In this document: in pieces, positions 1-7,105 of the stretch | Position numbering within the stretch: position 1 is the stretch's first letter | How the letters are laid out: every line of letters begins with the position of its first letter | Assembly (NCBI GenBank): GCA_047516825.1 | Contig: JAKZUA010000005.1 | Location: forward strand, 1-12,770 | Source of the DNA: JADFQT01 sp047516825 | GTDB lineage: Bacteria; Chloroflexota; Dehalococcoidia; Lucifugimonadales; UBA3495 | Direction of reading: 5' to 3' | DNA length: 12,770 nucleotides | Translations under genes and position numbers: made by a program | Notes under the pieces: model-generated | The model's database searches: none | Told to the model about the DNA's origin: nothing | Seen by the model: the letters and a program-made list of their open reading frames with translations, nothing else

Positions 1-269
1 GCATCGGAATATCTACCATTCGCTAGCCTTCTGTACCGAAGTTCGAAAAGGCAGTTTTAGACGCGATTGCCCTGCGGAGCCGGCCGGGGGAATTGTTTAA
101 TCGGCAGAAGCTCGAATTCATCCTCTCTCACCGGACAGATAAAAAGGGGTTCCTCTCGGCTGGGCTCAGGATAAACTCCGCGAAGCAATCCCTCCTTACC
201 CTCATGGGATTGTTTCGGGCCTACGGCCCTCGCAATGACAATCGAAAGGCCCTGAGGGGCGCGCCGAGG
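1..269. other. Gene-free left edge with composite repeat
   Basis: I see no convincing coding region here. Two plus-strand frames are open from the left edge, one closing at 58-60 and the other at 98-100. Neither short tail resembles a known protein, although the end of an upstream gene cannot be excluded. The right half holds a composite repeat (152-171 and 182-240) that recurs near 2234-2332. The stretch lies just downstream of the argS stop codon, so the hairpins may sit in the argS 3' transcript. Confidence 0.5.
182..240 (+). repeat. Dispersed hairpin repeat, copy 1 (GAAGCAATC...GCAATGACA type)
   Basis: An 11-base arm, gaagcaatccc (182-192), pairs with gggattgtttc (206-216) with one G:T pair. 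A compact hairpin follows, gggcc-tac-ggccc (217-229), and then tcgcaatgaca (230-240). The same arrangement recurs at 2266-2323. I recognise the fragment as similar to short non-coding repeats common in environmental bacterial genomes. No transposase is nearby, so it is at most a non-autonomous, MITE- or REP-like element. Confidence 0.75.
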
Positions 270-2003
270 CTACATCTGCTCGGGGGCGCTCATGCCCATC
301 AGCTCCAGGCACCGTCGCAGTACGACTTGAGCTGCTTCCACCAATTTTAAGCGCGCCAGGGTCACTTCGGCGTCCTCCGGGTTGGCGGAGATAACCCGGC
401 AGTTCTCGTAGAACCCGTGGAAAGCGGTGGCCAATTCCAGCGCGTAATGCGGCAAGTGGTGGGGCTCCAAGGCCCTGGCCGCCTGGTCCACTAGCTCCGG
501 CAGCCGGATCATGGTACGGATTAGATTCAGCTCGTTGGAGTCGGTCAGCAAGGCAACGTCGCCGGAGCTCCAGTCGATGCCGCGTTCGCCAGCCAGGCTA
601 AGGATGCTGTGGTTCCTGGCGTGTGCATACTGCACGTAGTAGACCGGGTTTTCCGAGGACTCTTTCTTGGCCAATTCCAGGTCGAATTCCATATGAGTAG
701 AAGCCGCCCGGGCCAGAAAGAAAAAGCGGCAGGCATCCAGACCTACTTCATCCACCAATTCCCGCAGGGTAACGAACTCCCCAGTCCGCTTGGCCAGTCG
801 CACCGTTTCTGAGCCCCGCTTCAATGTAACCAGTTGGGAGATCAGGATGGTCAGAGCGTCGGCATCCACGCCCATGGCGGAAACGGCGGCTTTCATCCGA
901 GAGACGTGCCCCTGATGGTCGGCTCCCCAGATGTCGATTACCTGCTGAAAGCCGCGCTTCAGAAACTTGTTGTAATGGTAGGCGATGTCGGAGGCGAAGT
1001 AGGTGGGCTCGCCGCTGGAGCGCACTACCACGCTGTCCCGGTCCTCGCCCTCCTCCGAACCTCCCGGCAGGTTGGAGTTGAACCAGGTGGCTCCCTCCCT
1101 CCTCGACAGATAATTCCGGCGGCGGAGCAGGTCCATCGCCTGTTCGTACTCCTGATTCTGGAACAGAGATGATTCGGTAAACCAGTTTTCAAACTCGACC
1201 CCGATCCGGATCAGGTCCTCCCGGATCACCTGGATCATCTTTTCTCGAGCCAGGTCCCCGATCTCGATTATGGCCTGCTCTTCCAGGAAATCGGCCCGAA
1301 GTTCGGGCTCTAGGACGGCGCGCTTTTCTGGCAAAAACCGGTCCCCCGCCGAGTCGATAATTTCTTGCGCTATGTCCTTGATGTAGTCGCCCGCATAGGC
1401 ATTGTCCGGCATTTCGGCGTCCTGTCCCAAGCCCTGCTGATACCGGGCATAGACCGACCGATAGAAGGCGTCCATCTGGTTTCCGGCGTCATTGACGTAA
1501 TATTCCCGGGTAACGTCATACCCGGCAGCCCGTAGCGTGTTGGCCAGGGTGCTGCCCAAGACCGCGCCCCGGGCGTGGCCCACGTGCACCGGCCCGGTGG
1601 GGTTGACGCTGACGAACTCCACCATTACCCGCCGGCCCCGGCCGGAATCTACATTTCCGAATTCCGGCCCGGCCTGGAGTATCGCTTCCACTTGCTGCTG
1701 AATCCAGGAGTTGTTGAGATAGAAGTTGACGAATCCCGGAGGCGAGGTTTCCACCCTCTCCAGCTCATCGGCGCTAGGGATTCGCTCGACCACCATTTCG
1801 GCCAGCTTCACCGGATTTATCCGGGTGGCTCTGGCCAGCTGGAGGGGCAGGTTGGTAGCGAAGTCGCCGTGGGTGGGATTGGAGGGACGCTCAATCTGAA
1901 TATTGGGCGCGGCTTCCAACAGCAAGGCCCCTTCCGTCCGGGCCTGCTCTATGGCAGCTGCGACCATGTTATGGATGATATCTTTAACTAGAAGCTGGGA
2001 CAT
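270..2003 (-). CDS. argS: Arginyl-tRNA synthetase
   Basis: Class I aminoacyl-tRNA synthetase that charges tRNA-Arg with arginine using ATP in the cytoplasm. Numbering from the ATG at 2003 (577 aa, a normal ArgRS length), the N-terminal Arg-tRNA-synthetase domain occupies about residues 1-110 and includes the NPTHGDFATN segment. The class I HIGH signature appears as HVGH at 140-143 within NPTGPVHVGHARG. The KMSKS-like loop is RLAKRTG at about 402-408, the relaxed form usual in ArgRS. The DALR-type anticodon-binding domain ends in GMSAPEQM, the usual ArgRS C-terminus. The frame extends upstream to a TTG at 2051, but those 16 residues look non-conserved and have no ribosome binding site, so I prefer the internal ATG; its own ribosome site is also weak. 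It is transcribed alone and is divergent from the S51 peptidase gene. The identity is very secure; the start is moderately secure. Confidence 0.97.
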   Translation of the reverse strand: MSQLLVKDIIHNMVAAAIEQARTEGALLLEAAPNIQIERPSNPTHGDFATNLPLQLARATRINPVKLAEMVVERIPSADELERVETSPPGFVNFYLNNSWIQQQVEAILQAGPEFGNVDSGRGRRVMVEFVSVNPTGPVHVGHARGAVLGSTLANTLRAAGYDVTREYYVNDAGNQMDAFYRSVYARYQQGLGQDAEMPDNAYAGDYIKDIAQEIIDSAGDRFLPEKRAVLEPELRADFLEEQAIIEIGDLAREKMIQVIREDLIRIGVEFENWFTESSLFQNQEYEQAMDLLRRRNYLSRREGATWFNSNLPGGSEEGEDRDSVVVRSSGEPTYFASDIAYHYNKFLKRGFQQVIDIWGADHQGHVSRMKAAVSAMGVDADALTILISQLVTLKRGSETVRLAKRTGEFVTLRELVDEVGLDACRFFFLARAASTHMEFDLELAKKESSENPVYYVQYAHARNHSILSLAGERGIDWSSGDVALLTDSNELNLIRTMIRLPELVDQAARALEPHHLPHYALELATAFHGFYENCRVISANPEDAEVTLARLKLVEAAQVVLRRCLELMGMSAPEQM

Positions 2004-2217
2004 ACCGCCAGGTACCTTAATTAGGAATCGGCTCTTCCGGGAATTGGCCAACCATTCTGCCGGGGGCTAAGAGATGCTGTTACAGGGAAGTTAATCCGGG
2101 AGGGTAAACGGCTCTAAAGATATAAAGGGGTATCCTAACACAGAAAGCCTCTGTTCGAACCTAGATTATCCGACTGGGAAGCACCGGTTTAGGTGGGGTG
2201 TGGGAAGCGCTCGTTCA

Positions 2218-2254
2218 GGGTTCGACAAGCCTGTCCTGAGCTAGCCGAAGGGTT
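2218..2254 (+). repeat. TTCGACAAGC...CTGAGC...GAAGGG repeat module
   Basis: The arm ttcgacaagc (2221-2230) pairs imperfectly (7 of 10) with gctagccgaa (2240-2249) around a nine-base loop. The module belongs to the same family as the hairpin at 5259-5312, sharing the ttcgacaagc and ctgagc words. A diverged copy in the opposite orientation lies at 152-171. Such ttcgacaagctcagg repeats are familiar from many unrelated bacterial genomes. Their role is unknown. Confidence 0.6.
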
Positions 2255-2265
2255 CACCACGAAGC

Positions 2266-2332
2266 GAAGCAATCTCTCCTTACCTTCATGAGATTGCTTC
2301 GGGCCTACGGCCCTCGCAATGACAATCGAAAG
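2266..2332 (+). repeat. Dispersed hairpin repeat, copy 2 (GAAGCAATC...GCAATGACA type)
   Basis: This is the better-preserved copy of the element at 182-240. The arm gaagcaatctc (2266-2276) is perfectly complementary to gagattgcttc (2290-2300), and is followed by the gggcc-tac-ggccc hairpin (2301-2313) and tcgcaatgacaatcgaaag. Where copy 1 has c/g at the arm ends, copy 2 has t/a. This compensatory change suggests the stem itself is preserved. It lies about 90 bases upstream of the peptidase start. Confidence 0.8.
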
Positions 2333-2421
2333 CTCCTTTTGCCATTATCCGGCTCCGCTGGTTAGAATGGGCCATAGGCCATTAAACCCGCGGGAGGCCG
2401 CGCAGGCTTTGGAGGTAGGAA

Positions 2422-3108
2422 ATGCCGGGCGATATAGGGCTGGTAGGCGGGGAAGAGTTCCGCGTCGGCTGCGAAGAGATGGACCGGGAAATCATGCGGG
2501 CATCAGGTCAAGACCCAGCGCGGGTGGTGGTCATACCCACCGCCGCTGTAACCGGTCCGGAGAAGGCCGCCAATGACGGTGTCAGGCATTTCTCCAGCTT
2601 GGGGGGCGACGCCGAAAGATTAATGGTTTTGGACCGCGGGGACGCGGATGACGTTGGTCTGGCCGGATCCCTGGCCGGAGCTGGAGTGATTTACTTTACC
2701 GGGGGTAGTCCCGACCATCTTCTGACTACTCTGCGCGACTCCCTGCTCTGGCGGGCGATACTGGAGGCAGTAGAACAAGGAGCGGTGTTGGCCGGCTCCA
2801 GCGCGGGCGCAATGGTACTGGGGGCGTTGATGCGCCGGCCCCGCTTGGGCGGTTGGGTAGACGCCTTGGGCGTGACCCCTGGATTGGCGGTGCTGCCTCA
2901 TCACGAGAGCAGCGATCCGGCGCAAACTTCAGTCCAGCTGCAATCTCAGATTTCGGGGGGCCTCACCGTGTTGGGCATAGATGCCCGCACCGGCTGTCTG
3001 GGCCGTCCCGGAAGCTGGCGGGTGGTGGGCTCGGGAAGGGTGACCGTTTACCAGGGCACAGGCTGGCAGGTTTATGATTCCGGGGCCAATCTGCCCGGGG
3101 ATGTTTAG
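2422..3108 (+). CDS. Peptidase S51 / cyanophycinase-like protein
   Basis: A 228-aa cytoplasmic protein of the S51 family, which includes cyanophycinase (cleaves cyanophycin to beta-Asp-Arg) and PepE (alpha-aspartyl dipeptidase). Family hallmarks are visible in order: VVVIPTAAV at 35-43, the YFTGG turn at 91-95, the nucleophile elbow AGSSAGAM at 124-131 with probable catalytic Ser127, and a His pair at 160-161. The later GIDART segment (185-190) corresponds to a place where many relatives have an acidic residue (GIDExT); here it is Ala188. A strong ribosome site (ggagg, 2411-2415) lies six bases before the ATG. It ends 31 bases from the convergent hisIE stop. There is no signal peptide. The family is secure, but the substrate cannot be read from sequence: no cyanophycin synthetase is in the window, and a general dipeptidase role is equally possible. 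Confidence 0.88.
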   Translation: MPGDIGLVGGEEFRVGCEEMDREIMRASGQDPARVVVIPTAAVTGPEKAANDGVRHFSSLGGDAERLMVLDRGDADDVGLAGSLAGAGVIYFTGGSPDHLLTTLRDSLLWRAILEAVEQGAVLAGSSAGAMVLGALMRRPRLGGWVDALGVTPGLAVLPHHESSDPAQTSVQLQSQISGGLTVLGIDARTGCLGRPGSWRVVGSGRVTVYQGTGWQVYDSGANLPGDV

Positions 3109-3139
3109 CGCAGCGTCCCAGAGCCCTTACTGAGGAGCA

Positions 3140-3775
3140 TCAGCTTCTCCGTTGCCGCAGCTCTTCCCAAACCGCTTTTGGGGAAACTCCGGAAGCCGCC
3201 ATCAGCACCAGGGTGTGGTAGAGCAGGTCCGCCACCTCACCGGCCAATCCTTCCTGAGGGCTACCCACCGCCGCCAGAGCCGTTTCGCCGGCTTCTTCAA
3301 TGACCTTCTGGGCTACCCGACTGACACCTTCCTGGAGGAGGCTGGCGGTATAGCTGCCTTCCGGGGGGTCCGCCTGTCGATCTTTGATCACTGCGAACAG
3401 CTCGTCCAGAATGCCGGGCCCGGCCTCCGGGGCCTGGTAGTCTTCCGGCAGGTCCTGTAGCGAGTGGAAAAAGCAGGAGACCTCGCCGGTGTGGCAGGTG
3501 GGACCTTCCGGCTCTACCTTCAACAAAATGGTGTCCATGTCGCAGTCGACCCAGGCCTCTTTCAGGTTCAGATAATTCCCTGACACCTCCCCCTTGTGCC
3601 ACAGGTCTTCTTGGCTACGGCTGTAAAACCAGACCTGACCCCCTTCGAGGGTGCGCTTCAATGAACCCGGATTCATGTAACCCAGCATCAATACCCGGCC
3701 GGTTTTGTAATCCTGGGCGATAGCCGGCACCAGGCCCTTTTCGTCCAGCTTGATGTTCATTTGATGTGCACTCAT
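3140..3775 (-). CDS. hisI: Bifunctional phosphoribosyl-AMP cyclohydrolase / phosphoribosyl-ATP pyrophosphatase
   Basis: A HisIE fusion of 211 aa that performs the second and third steps of histidine synthesis: PR-ATP to PR-AMP (HisE domain) and ring opening of PR-AMP to ProFAR (HisI domain). The N-terminal HisI domain (about 1-110) has WHKGEVSG at 59-66, DCDMD at 77-81, CHTG at 94-97 and SCF at 100-102. Cys78, Cys94 and Cys101 match the expected zinc ligands. The C-terminal HisE domain (about 120-211) has SYTASLL, the EEAGE motif (160-164) and EVADLLYH (180-187), the usual metal-binding acidic clusters. The first ATG is preferred over an internal ATG at codon 6 because a purine-rich site (gagggg) sits seven bases upstream. 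It lies 45 bases downstream of hisF and is probably co-transcribed with it. Also named hisIE. Confidence 0.96.
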   Translation of the reverse strand: MSAHQMNIKLDEKGLVPAIAQDYKTGRVLMLGYMNPGSLKRTLEGGQVWFYSRSQEDLWHKGEVSGNYLNLKEAWVDCDMDTILLKVEPEGPTCHTGEVSCFFHSLQDLPEDYQAPEAGPGILDELFAVIKDRQADPPEGSYTASLLQEGVSRVAQKVIEEAGETALAAVGSPQEGLAGEVADLLYHTLVLMAASGVSPKAVWEELRQRRS

Positions 3776-3820
3776 GTGATGTCCCCTCGTGTCTCCTCCA
3801 GTGTCCTGGTCGGGTGCTGC

Positions 3821-4648
3821 TTAGCCTGCCGAGGGCGGCTGAACGCGAATGGGCAGCCCTCGCTCCTTCAGGTAGTCCTTGGCCTGCTGGATGGAGTAGG
3901 TGCCGAAGTGAAAAATGCTGGCGGCCAGCACGGCGTCGGCTTGACCCTCGTCGAAAGCCTGGAACAGGTGCTCCAAGTTTCCCGCACCCCCGCTGGCGAT
4001 GACTGGTACGGACACCGACTGGGAGATGGCTCGGGTCAAAGCCAGGTCGTAGCCCTCCAAATGACCATCGGCATCCATGCTGGTCAGCAAGATCTCTCCG
4101 GCGCCCAGTTCCACCGCCCTTTCGCCCCAGCGCACGGCGTCAATTCCAGTGGAGGTGCGCCCGCCGTGGGTATACACCTCCCAACGGGAATCGGGCGTTA
4201 GCGCCAGGCTTCCCAACCGGGCCAAAGACTCCGGACGATTCGGGGTTACCCTTTTAGCGTCCACGGCGACCACAATGCATTGATTACCGAATTGGGCCGC
4301 CCCCTTCTGGATCAAAGAGGGGTCGTTGACGGCGGCGGTATTGACCGAAACTTTGTCGGCTCCGGCGTTCAGAATGCGCCGTATGTCCTCCACGCTGCGG
4401 ATGCCCCCTCCCACGGTCAAAGGGATGAAAACCCGCTCCGACACCCGCTGCACCACGTCGATCATGGTATCCCGGGCATCGGCGCTGGCGGTGATGTCCA
4501 GGAACACCAGTTCGTCGCCGCCTTCCCGGTCATACACCGAGGCCAACTCCGCCGGGTCTCCGGCGTCCCGCAAGTTCACGAAACTGGTGCCTTTGACCAC
4601 CCGGCCGGCATCTACATCGAGACAAGGGATAATTCTTTTCGTCAGCAT
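3821..4648 (-). CDS. hisF: Imidazole glycerol phosphate synthase cyclase subunit
   Basis: HisF is a TIM-barrel cyclase that, with the glutaminase HisH, converts PRFAR plus ammonia to imidazole glycerol phosphate and AICAR. The sequence begins KRIIPCLDV and keeps both catalytic aspartates, Asp11 and Asp130 (in VAVDAKR). The phosphate-binding loops VGGGIRS (79-85) and ASGGAG, and the EILLTSMDADG strand, are also present. At 275 aa it is about 20 residues longer than compact homologues, because of extra sequence between AKR and WEVYTHGG (about residues 134-155). The start has a GGAAG ribosome site just upstream and a recognisable promoter (see 4680-4708). hisH is not in the window. hisIE follows on the same strand after 45 bases. 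Confidence 0.97.
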   Translation of the reverse strand: MLTKRIIPCLDVDAGRVVKGTSFVNLRDAGDPAELASVYDREGGDELVFLDITASADARDTMIDVVQRVSERVFIPLTVGGGIRSVEDIRRILNAGADKVSVNTAAVNDPSLIQKGAAQFGNQCIVVAVDAKRVTPNRPESLARLGSLALTPDSRWEVYTHGGRTSTGIDAVRWGERAVELGAGEILLTSMDADGHLEGYDLALTRAISQSVSVPVIASGGAGNLEHLFQAFDEGQADAVLAASIFHFGTYSIQQAKDYLKERGLPIRVQPPSAG

Positions 4649-4679
4649 GATTCTTCCAGGAGTGGGGCGACCCTAATGC

Positions 4680-4708
4680 AGTATAACATTGGCGGTCCTG
4701 GCTGCCGA
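4680..4708 (-). promoter_or_regulatory. Probable promoter for hisF-hisIE
   Basis: On the minus strand, TCGGCA (4708-4703, four of six match to TTGACA) is followed after 17 bases by TATACT (4685-4680, five of six match to TATAAT). Transcription would begin about 25 bases before the hisF ATG. The spacing and position are right for a housekeeping sigma-factor promoter, but it has not been tested. Confidence 0.45.
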
Positions 4709-4733
4709 CCCGCGTCCCTTGGAATAGTACCGG

Positions 4734-4762
4734 TGTACGGGGGGGCCCAGTCTATATATAAT
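4734..4762 (+). promoter_or_regulatory. Probable promoter for the GlcG/HbpS-family gene
   Basis: A perfect TATAAT (4757-4762) lies in an AT-rich island, tatatataat, within GC-rich sequence. The best 17-base-spaced -35 is weak (tgtacg, three of six). The predicted transcript would have a leader of about 50 bases before the ATG at 4821. Confidence 0.4.
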
Positions 4763-4820
4763 TCTCCCATCTTCGAGTCCCCAGCGGGACGTCGCAAGCC
4801 TGAATTTCTGGAGGTTCAAG

Positions 4821-5219
4821 ATGGCGGACATGAGTTTGGAAGAGGCGGAAAGGATACTGCAGGCGGCCAAGGCCAAGGCGCTGGAGATGGGCGTGAAGCT
4901 CAGTATCTCCGTGGTGGATGCCCGGGGCGACCTCAAGTGCATGGTCCGCATGGACGGCGCGCCCTGGCGCACGCCCTACGTATCCCGGGGAAAAGCCAGG
5001 GCCTCGGCCTGTTTCGGCCTTCCCAGCGTCGATTTGACGGAGCGGGCTATGACTCCGGTGATGCGCGCGGTTATGGAAGTGGAACGTGGGGAGTTTGTGC
5101 CCGGTCAGGGGGCGCTGCCGATCCATCGGGGTGGCGAGCTGATCGGCGCAGTTGGGGGCAGCGGCGGCACCGCTCAGGAGGATGAAGACGCCGCCCGCGC
5201 GGGAATAGCCGCTCTCTAG
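4821..5219 (+). CDS. GlcG/HbpS-family protein (DUF336)
   Basis: A 132-aa single-domain protein of the GlcG/HbpS (haem-degrading/PduO C-terminal-like) family. Conserved features are VVDARGDL (31-38), RMDGA (43-47), a GQGALPI segment (95-101) and the C-terminal IGAVGGSGG...DEDAARAG signature (108-128). Family members have been linked to haem binding, to glycolate-utilisation loci and to the cobalamin-adenosylating enzyme PduO as a C-terminal domain; none of these roles can be assigned here. A strong ribosome site (ggagg, 4810-4814) lies six bases before the ATG. There is no signal peptide, so it is probably cytoplasmic, unlike secreted HbpS. It is divergent from hisF and convergent with the flavin oxidase gene, and appears monocistronic. 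Confidence 0.9.
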   Translation: MADMSLEEAERILQAAKAKALEMGVKLSISVVDARGDLKCMVRMDGAPWRTPYVSRGKARASACFGLPSVDLTERAMTPVMRAVMEVERGEFVPGQGALPIHRGGELIGAVGGSGGTAQEDEDAARAGIAAL

Positions 5220-5258
5220 GAAGGTGTCCGCAAAGATTCAAGACCGGGATAATCGCCC

Positions 5259-5312
5259 TTCGACAAGCTCAGGGCGAACGGGTCTGGTGACCTTCGTCGT
5301 GAGCTTGTCGAA
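5259..5312. repeat. Long inverted repeat between convergent genes
   Basis: The arm ttcgacaagctca (5259-5271) is perfectly complementary to tgagcttgtcgaa (5300-5312). After one mismatch at 5272/5299 the stem continues for six more pairs, leaving a loop of about 14 bases at 5279-5292. It sits between the converging ends of the GlcG/HbpS-family gene (stop at 5219) and the flavin oxidase gene (stop at 5356). No T-tract follows the stem on either strand, so it is not a classical intrinsic terminator. It belongs to the same family as the module at 2218-2254. Confidence 0.8.
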
Positions 5313-5355
5313 CCATCAGCGATTGCTTCTCACAAACCCTGCTAGGTTCATCTAG

Positions 5356-6528
5356 TTAGGCCAGCACTTTGTACCGGTAGCGGGAAGAGAGCAGGTCGCC
5401 CTCGGCGAAGCGGCTATACCGCAATGGCGCTAGGTCGACGACCCTGGCCTCCCCCTCGACTATAAGCTCGGCCATGCCCTGGCCAATAGCCGGTGACAGC
5501 TTGAAGCCATGCCCGCTGAACCCCACGGCGCAGTAGAGCCCCTCAACTCCCGGGACCCGGTCCAAGATAGGATGCCAGTCGGGCGTGACGGTAAATAGCC
5601 CGGACCAGCCTCCCCGAAAGTAGGAATCAGCCATCTGAGGCATGCGCCTAATCAACCGCTCCATGACATCGGCCACACCGGCCAGGTCCACTCCCTGGTT
5701 GTAGGTGTCAACCTCCGCCTCATCCTCCCCAAAACCCACCAGGGTCAGGCCCGTTCCCTCGGGACGAAAGGAAAAGGACTGGGCGATGTCGCCAACGGTG
5801 GGATGATCTGCCCATTGGTCGATGGGCCGGGTCACCGTAGCCACTTGATGCCGCACTGTGTTCAGGGGGAGGTCAATGCTTATTCCAGCTGGGCCAGACA
5901 GGAACCGGCGGGACCAGGGTCCGGCCGCGACCACCACCACCGGAGTTTCCACCACGCCCTGCTCCGTCACCACCGCCCATACCCGGCCTCCGGAAATCCG
6001 AATTTCCCCGGCCGGATTCCGCATGACGATTTCCGCGCCCATTTCCCGGGCTGCCTTGGCATAGGACGCGGTGACCTGATAGGAATCCGCATAGCCGGAT
6101 TGGGGTTCCCATGCCATCGCCTCACCGTCGGTAACTGAAATCATGGGGGCCAACTCCGCCGCCTCCTCCGGGGAGATCACCCGGGTATCGATACCCAGCT
6201 CCTGCTGCATGGCCACGTTTCGCTCTAGGCCCGGGCGGTCGGCGGCATCCACGACGACCAGATAGCCAGTCTGGACGAATCCAGACGTCCCCCCGACGGC
6301 ATCCTCGAAGTTGGCGAAAACCTTCAAGCTTTCCCACGCCAGGGATGAGGTAACCGGATTGGAGTAGTGCATTCGGCAGATGGCCTGAGAACGGCCGGTA
6401 GAACCGGAGCCCAGCACGTCCCTCTCCAGCAGCAGGGAACGGGTCACGCCCAGCCTGGCCAGGTGGTAGAGCATGCTGCAACCCATGACCCCGCCTCCAA
6501 TAACCACTACATCCGCGGTGTTTCTCAA
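5356..6528 (-). CDS. FAD-dependent oxidoreductase, DAO family (sarcosine oxidase beta-like)
   Basis: A 390-aa flavoenzyme of the D-amino-acid oxidase/glycine oxidase superfamily, most like the beta subunit of heterotetrameric sarcosine oxidase. Members oxidise secondary or tertiary amines and amino acids. The N-terminus has the Rossmann dinucleotide motif GGGVMG (11-16) after a beta strand, an acidic residue closing the ADP site (LLLERD, Glu35), and STGRSQAICRMHYSN (43-57), resembling the SSGRSxA segment of SoxB proteins. Near the C-terminus GFSGHGFKLSPAIG (336-349) is the second conserved FAD-contact region. The start is TTG, with GAGGAG eight bases upstream; no ATG alternative is better placed. 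It lies 51 bases downstream of the PPOX gene and is probably in the same transcript. Alpha, gamma and delta sarcosine oxidase subunits are absent, so it may be a single-subunit enzyme. The substrate is unknown; sarcosine, dimethylglycine or proline are possible. Confidence 0.9.
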   Translation of the reverse strand: MRNTADVVVIGGGVMGCSMLYHLARLGVTRSLLLERDVLGSGSTGRSQAICRMHYSNPVTSSLAWESLKVFANFEDAVGGTSGFVQTGYLVVVDAADRPGLERNVAMQQELGIDTRVISPEEAAELAPMISVTDGEAMAWEPQSGYADSYQVTASYAKAAREMGAEIVMRNPAGEIRISGGRVWAVVTEQGVVETPVVVVAAGPWSRRFLSGPAGISIDLPLNTVRHQVATVTRPIDQWADHPTVGDIAQSFSFRPEGTGLTLVGFGEDEAEVDTYNQGVDLAGVADVMERLIRRMPQMADSYFRGGWSGLFTVTPDWHPILDRVPGVEGLYCAVGFSGHGFKLSPAIGQGMAELIVEGEARVVDLAPLRYSRFAEGDLLSSRYRYKVLA

Positions 6529-6579
6529 AGCCCTAGCTCCTCAGGGGGGATAAGCCAAACCCTCGCGCTGTTTCGCCAC

Positions 6580-6996
6580 TTAATCGTCATCTTGCCAGGA
6601 AACTACCCGGTCAACGTGGATATCTATGAGCACCATATCCTCGTCAGTCAGCAGTTCGCTGGCGAATTCCGCGCCCTGTATTGGCCCATCGTAACGGGTA
6701 CAGATATTGGGAACTATTGAGTCCAGATTATCTGTGGTGAGGGAGGCTTTGCCTTCGAGCACGATGTACCAATAGGGCCTCCCGGGTGCGGCGATGGACA
6801 GGGATACGGCTGGGTTGTTGGCGATATTTCGTGCCTTGGCAGTACCGGAACCGGTCATGACCCAAACCTGGCTGCCATCCCTTTCATACCATACCGGCGC
6901 GACATGGGGCCTGCCGTCGGGCCGGATCGAAACCAGGTGGGCCACGTGAGGCTTGGCTAGCCGAGAGTCAATTTCCGCTGTGGAGAGCCTAGTCAT
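6580..6996 (-). CDS. PPOX-fold flavin/F420-binding protein
   Basis: A 138-aa split beta-barrel protein of the pyridoxamine 5'-phosphate oxidase-like superfamily. Diagnostic features are the N-terminal HVAHLVSIRPDGRPHVAPVW block (17-36), then VWVMTGSGTAKARNIANNP (44-62), where the Thr and the AKARN segment usually contact the cofactor phosphate, and VLEGKASL (79-86). The pattern resembles the small F420- or flavin-dependent reductases of the FDOR-B type more than true PdxH, but the cofactor cannot be fixed by eye. The ATG lacks a clear ribosome site. It lies 109 bases downstream of the radical-SAM-like gene and 51 bases upstream of the flavin oxidase gene on the same strand, so the three may form a loose operon. 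Confidence 0.88.
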   Translation of the reverse strand: MTRLSTAEIDSRLAKPHVAHLVSIRPDGRPHVAPVWYERDGSQVWVMTGSGTAKARNIANNPAVSLSIAAPGRPYWYIVLEGKASLTTDNLDSIVPNICTRYDGPIQGAEFASELLTDEDMVLIDIHVDRVVSWQDDD

Positions 6997-7105
6997 AATT
7001 TCAAAATATCACCCGGAGCCCTTCGGAAGGACATGGGTCGTTTTGAGATAGTTGCTTCCCTGGTAATTTTAAATCGGCTCTCCCGTTCAGGCTGCAAATA
7101 ACGTG

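Larger units (their letters stand above)
2052..2421. other. Divergent intergenic region between argS and the S51 peptidase
   Basis: No gene is evident. The part nearer argS (about 2080-2170) is AT-richer than its surroundings and probably holds the argS promoter, but I could not fix a good -35/-10 pair. The part nearer the peptidase gene is filled by two repeat modules (about 2218-2254 and 2266-2332). A short plus-strand reading frame beginning at 2319 overlaps the repeat and the peptidase start and has no protein-like features. Confidence 0.5.

Noticed and set aside
93..350. Plus-strand frame of 85 codons at the left edge
   Set aside because: It passes through the hairpin repeat and overlaps the argS C-terminus antisense. 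It has no recognisable features.
2319..2576. Plus-strand frame of 85 codons before the S51 gene
   Set aside because: It starts inside the repeat, overlaps the S51 gene out of frame, is arginine-rich in the manner of frame shadows and lacks a ribosome site.
4280..5185. Open plus-strand frame of 301 codons
   Set aside because: It runs antisense through hisF, crosses the divergent promoter region and then overlaps the GlcG/HbpS gene in another frame. Its translation has no domain features, and both overlapped genes are clearly conserved.
5220..5355. Intrinsic terminator at the convergent junction
   Set aside because: The hairpin is strong but lacks a T-tract on either side, so it is recorded as a repeat instead.
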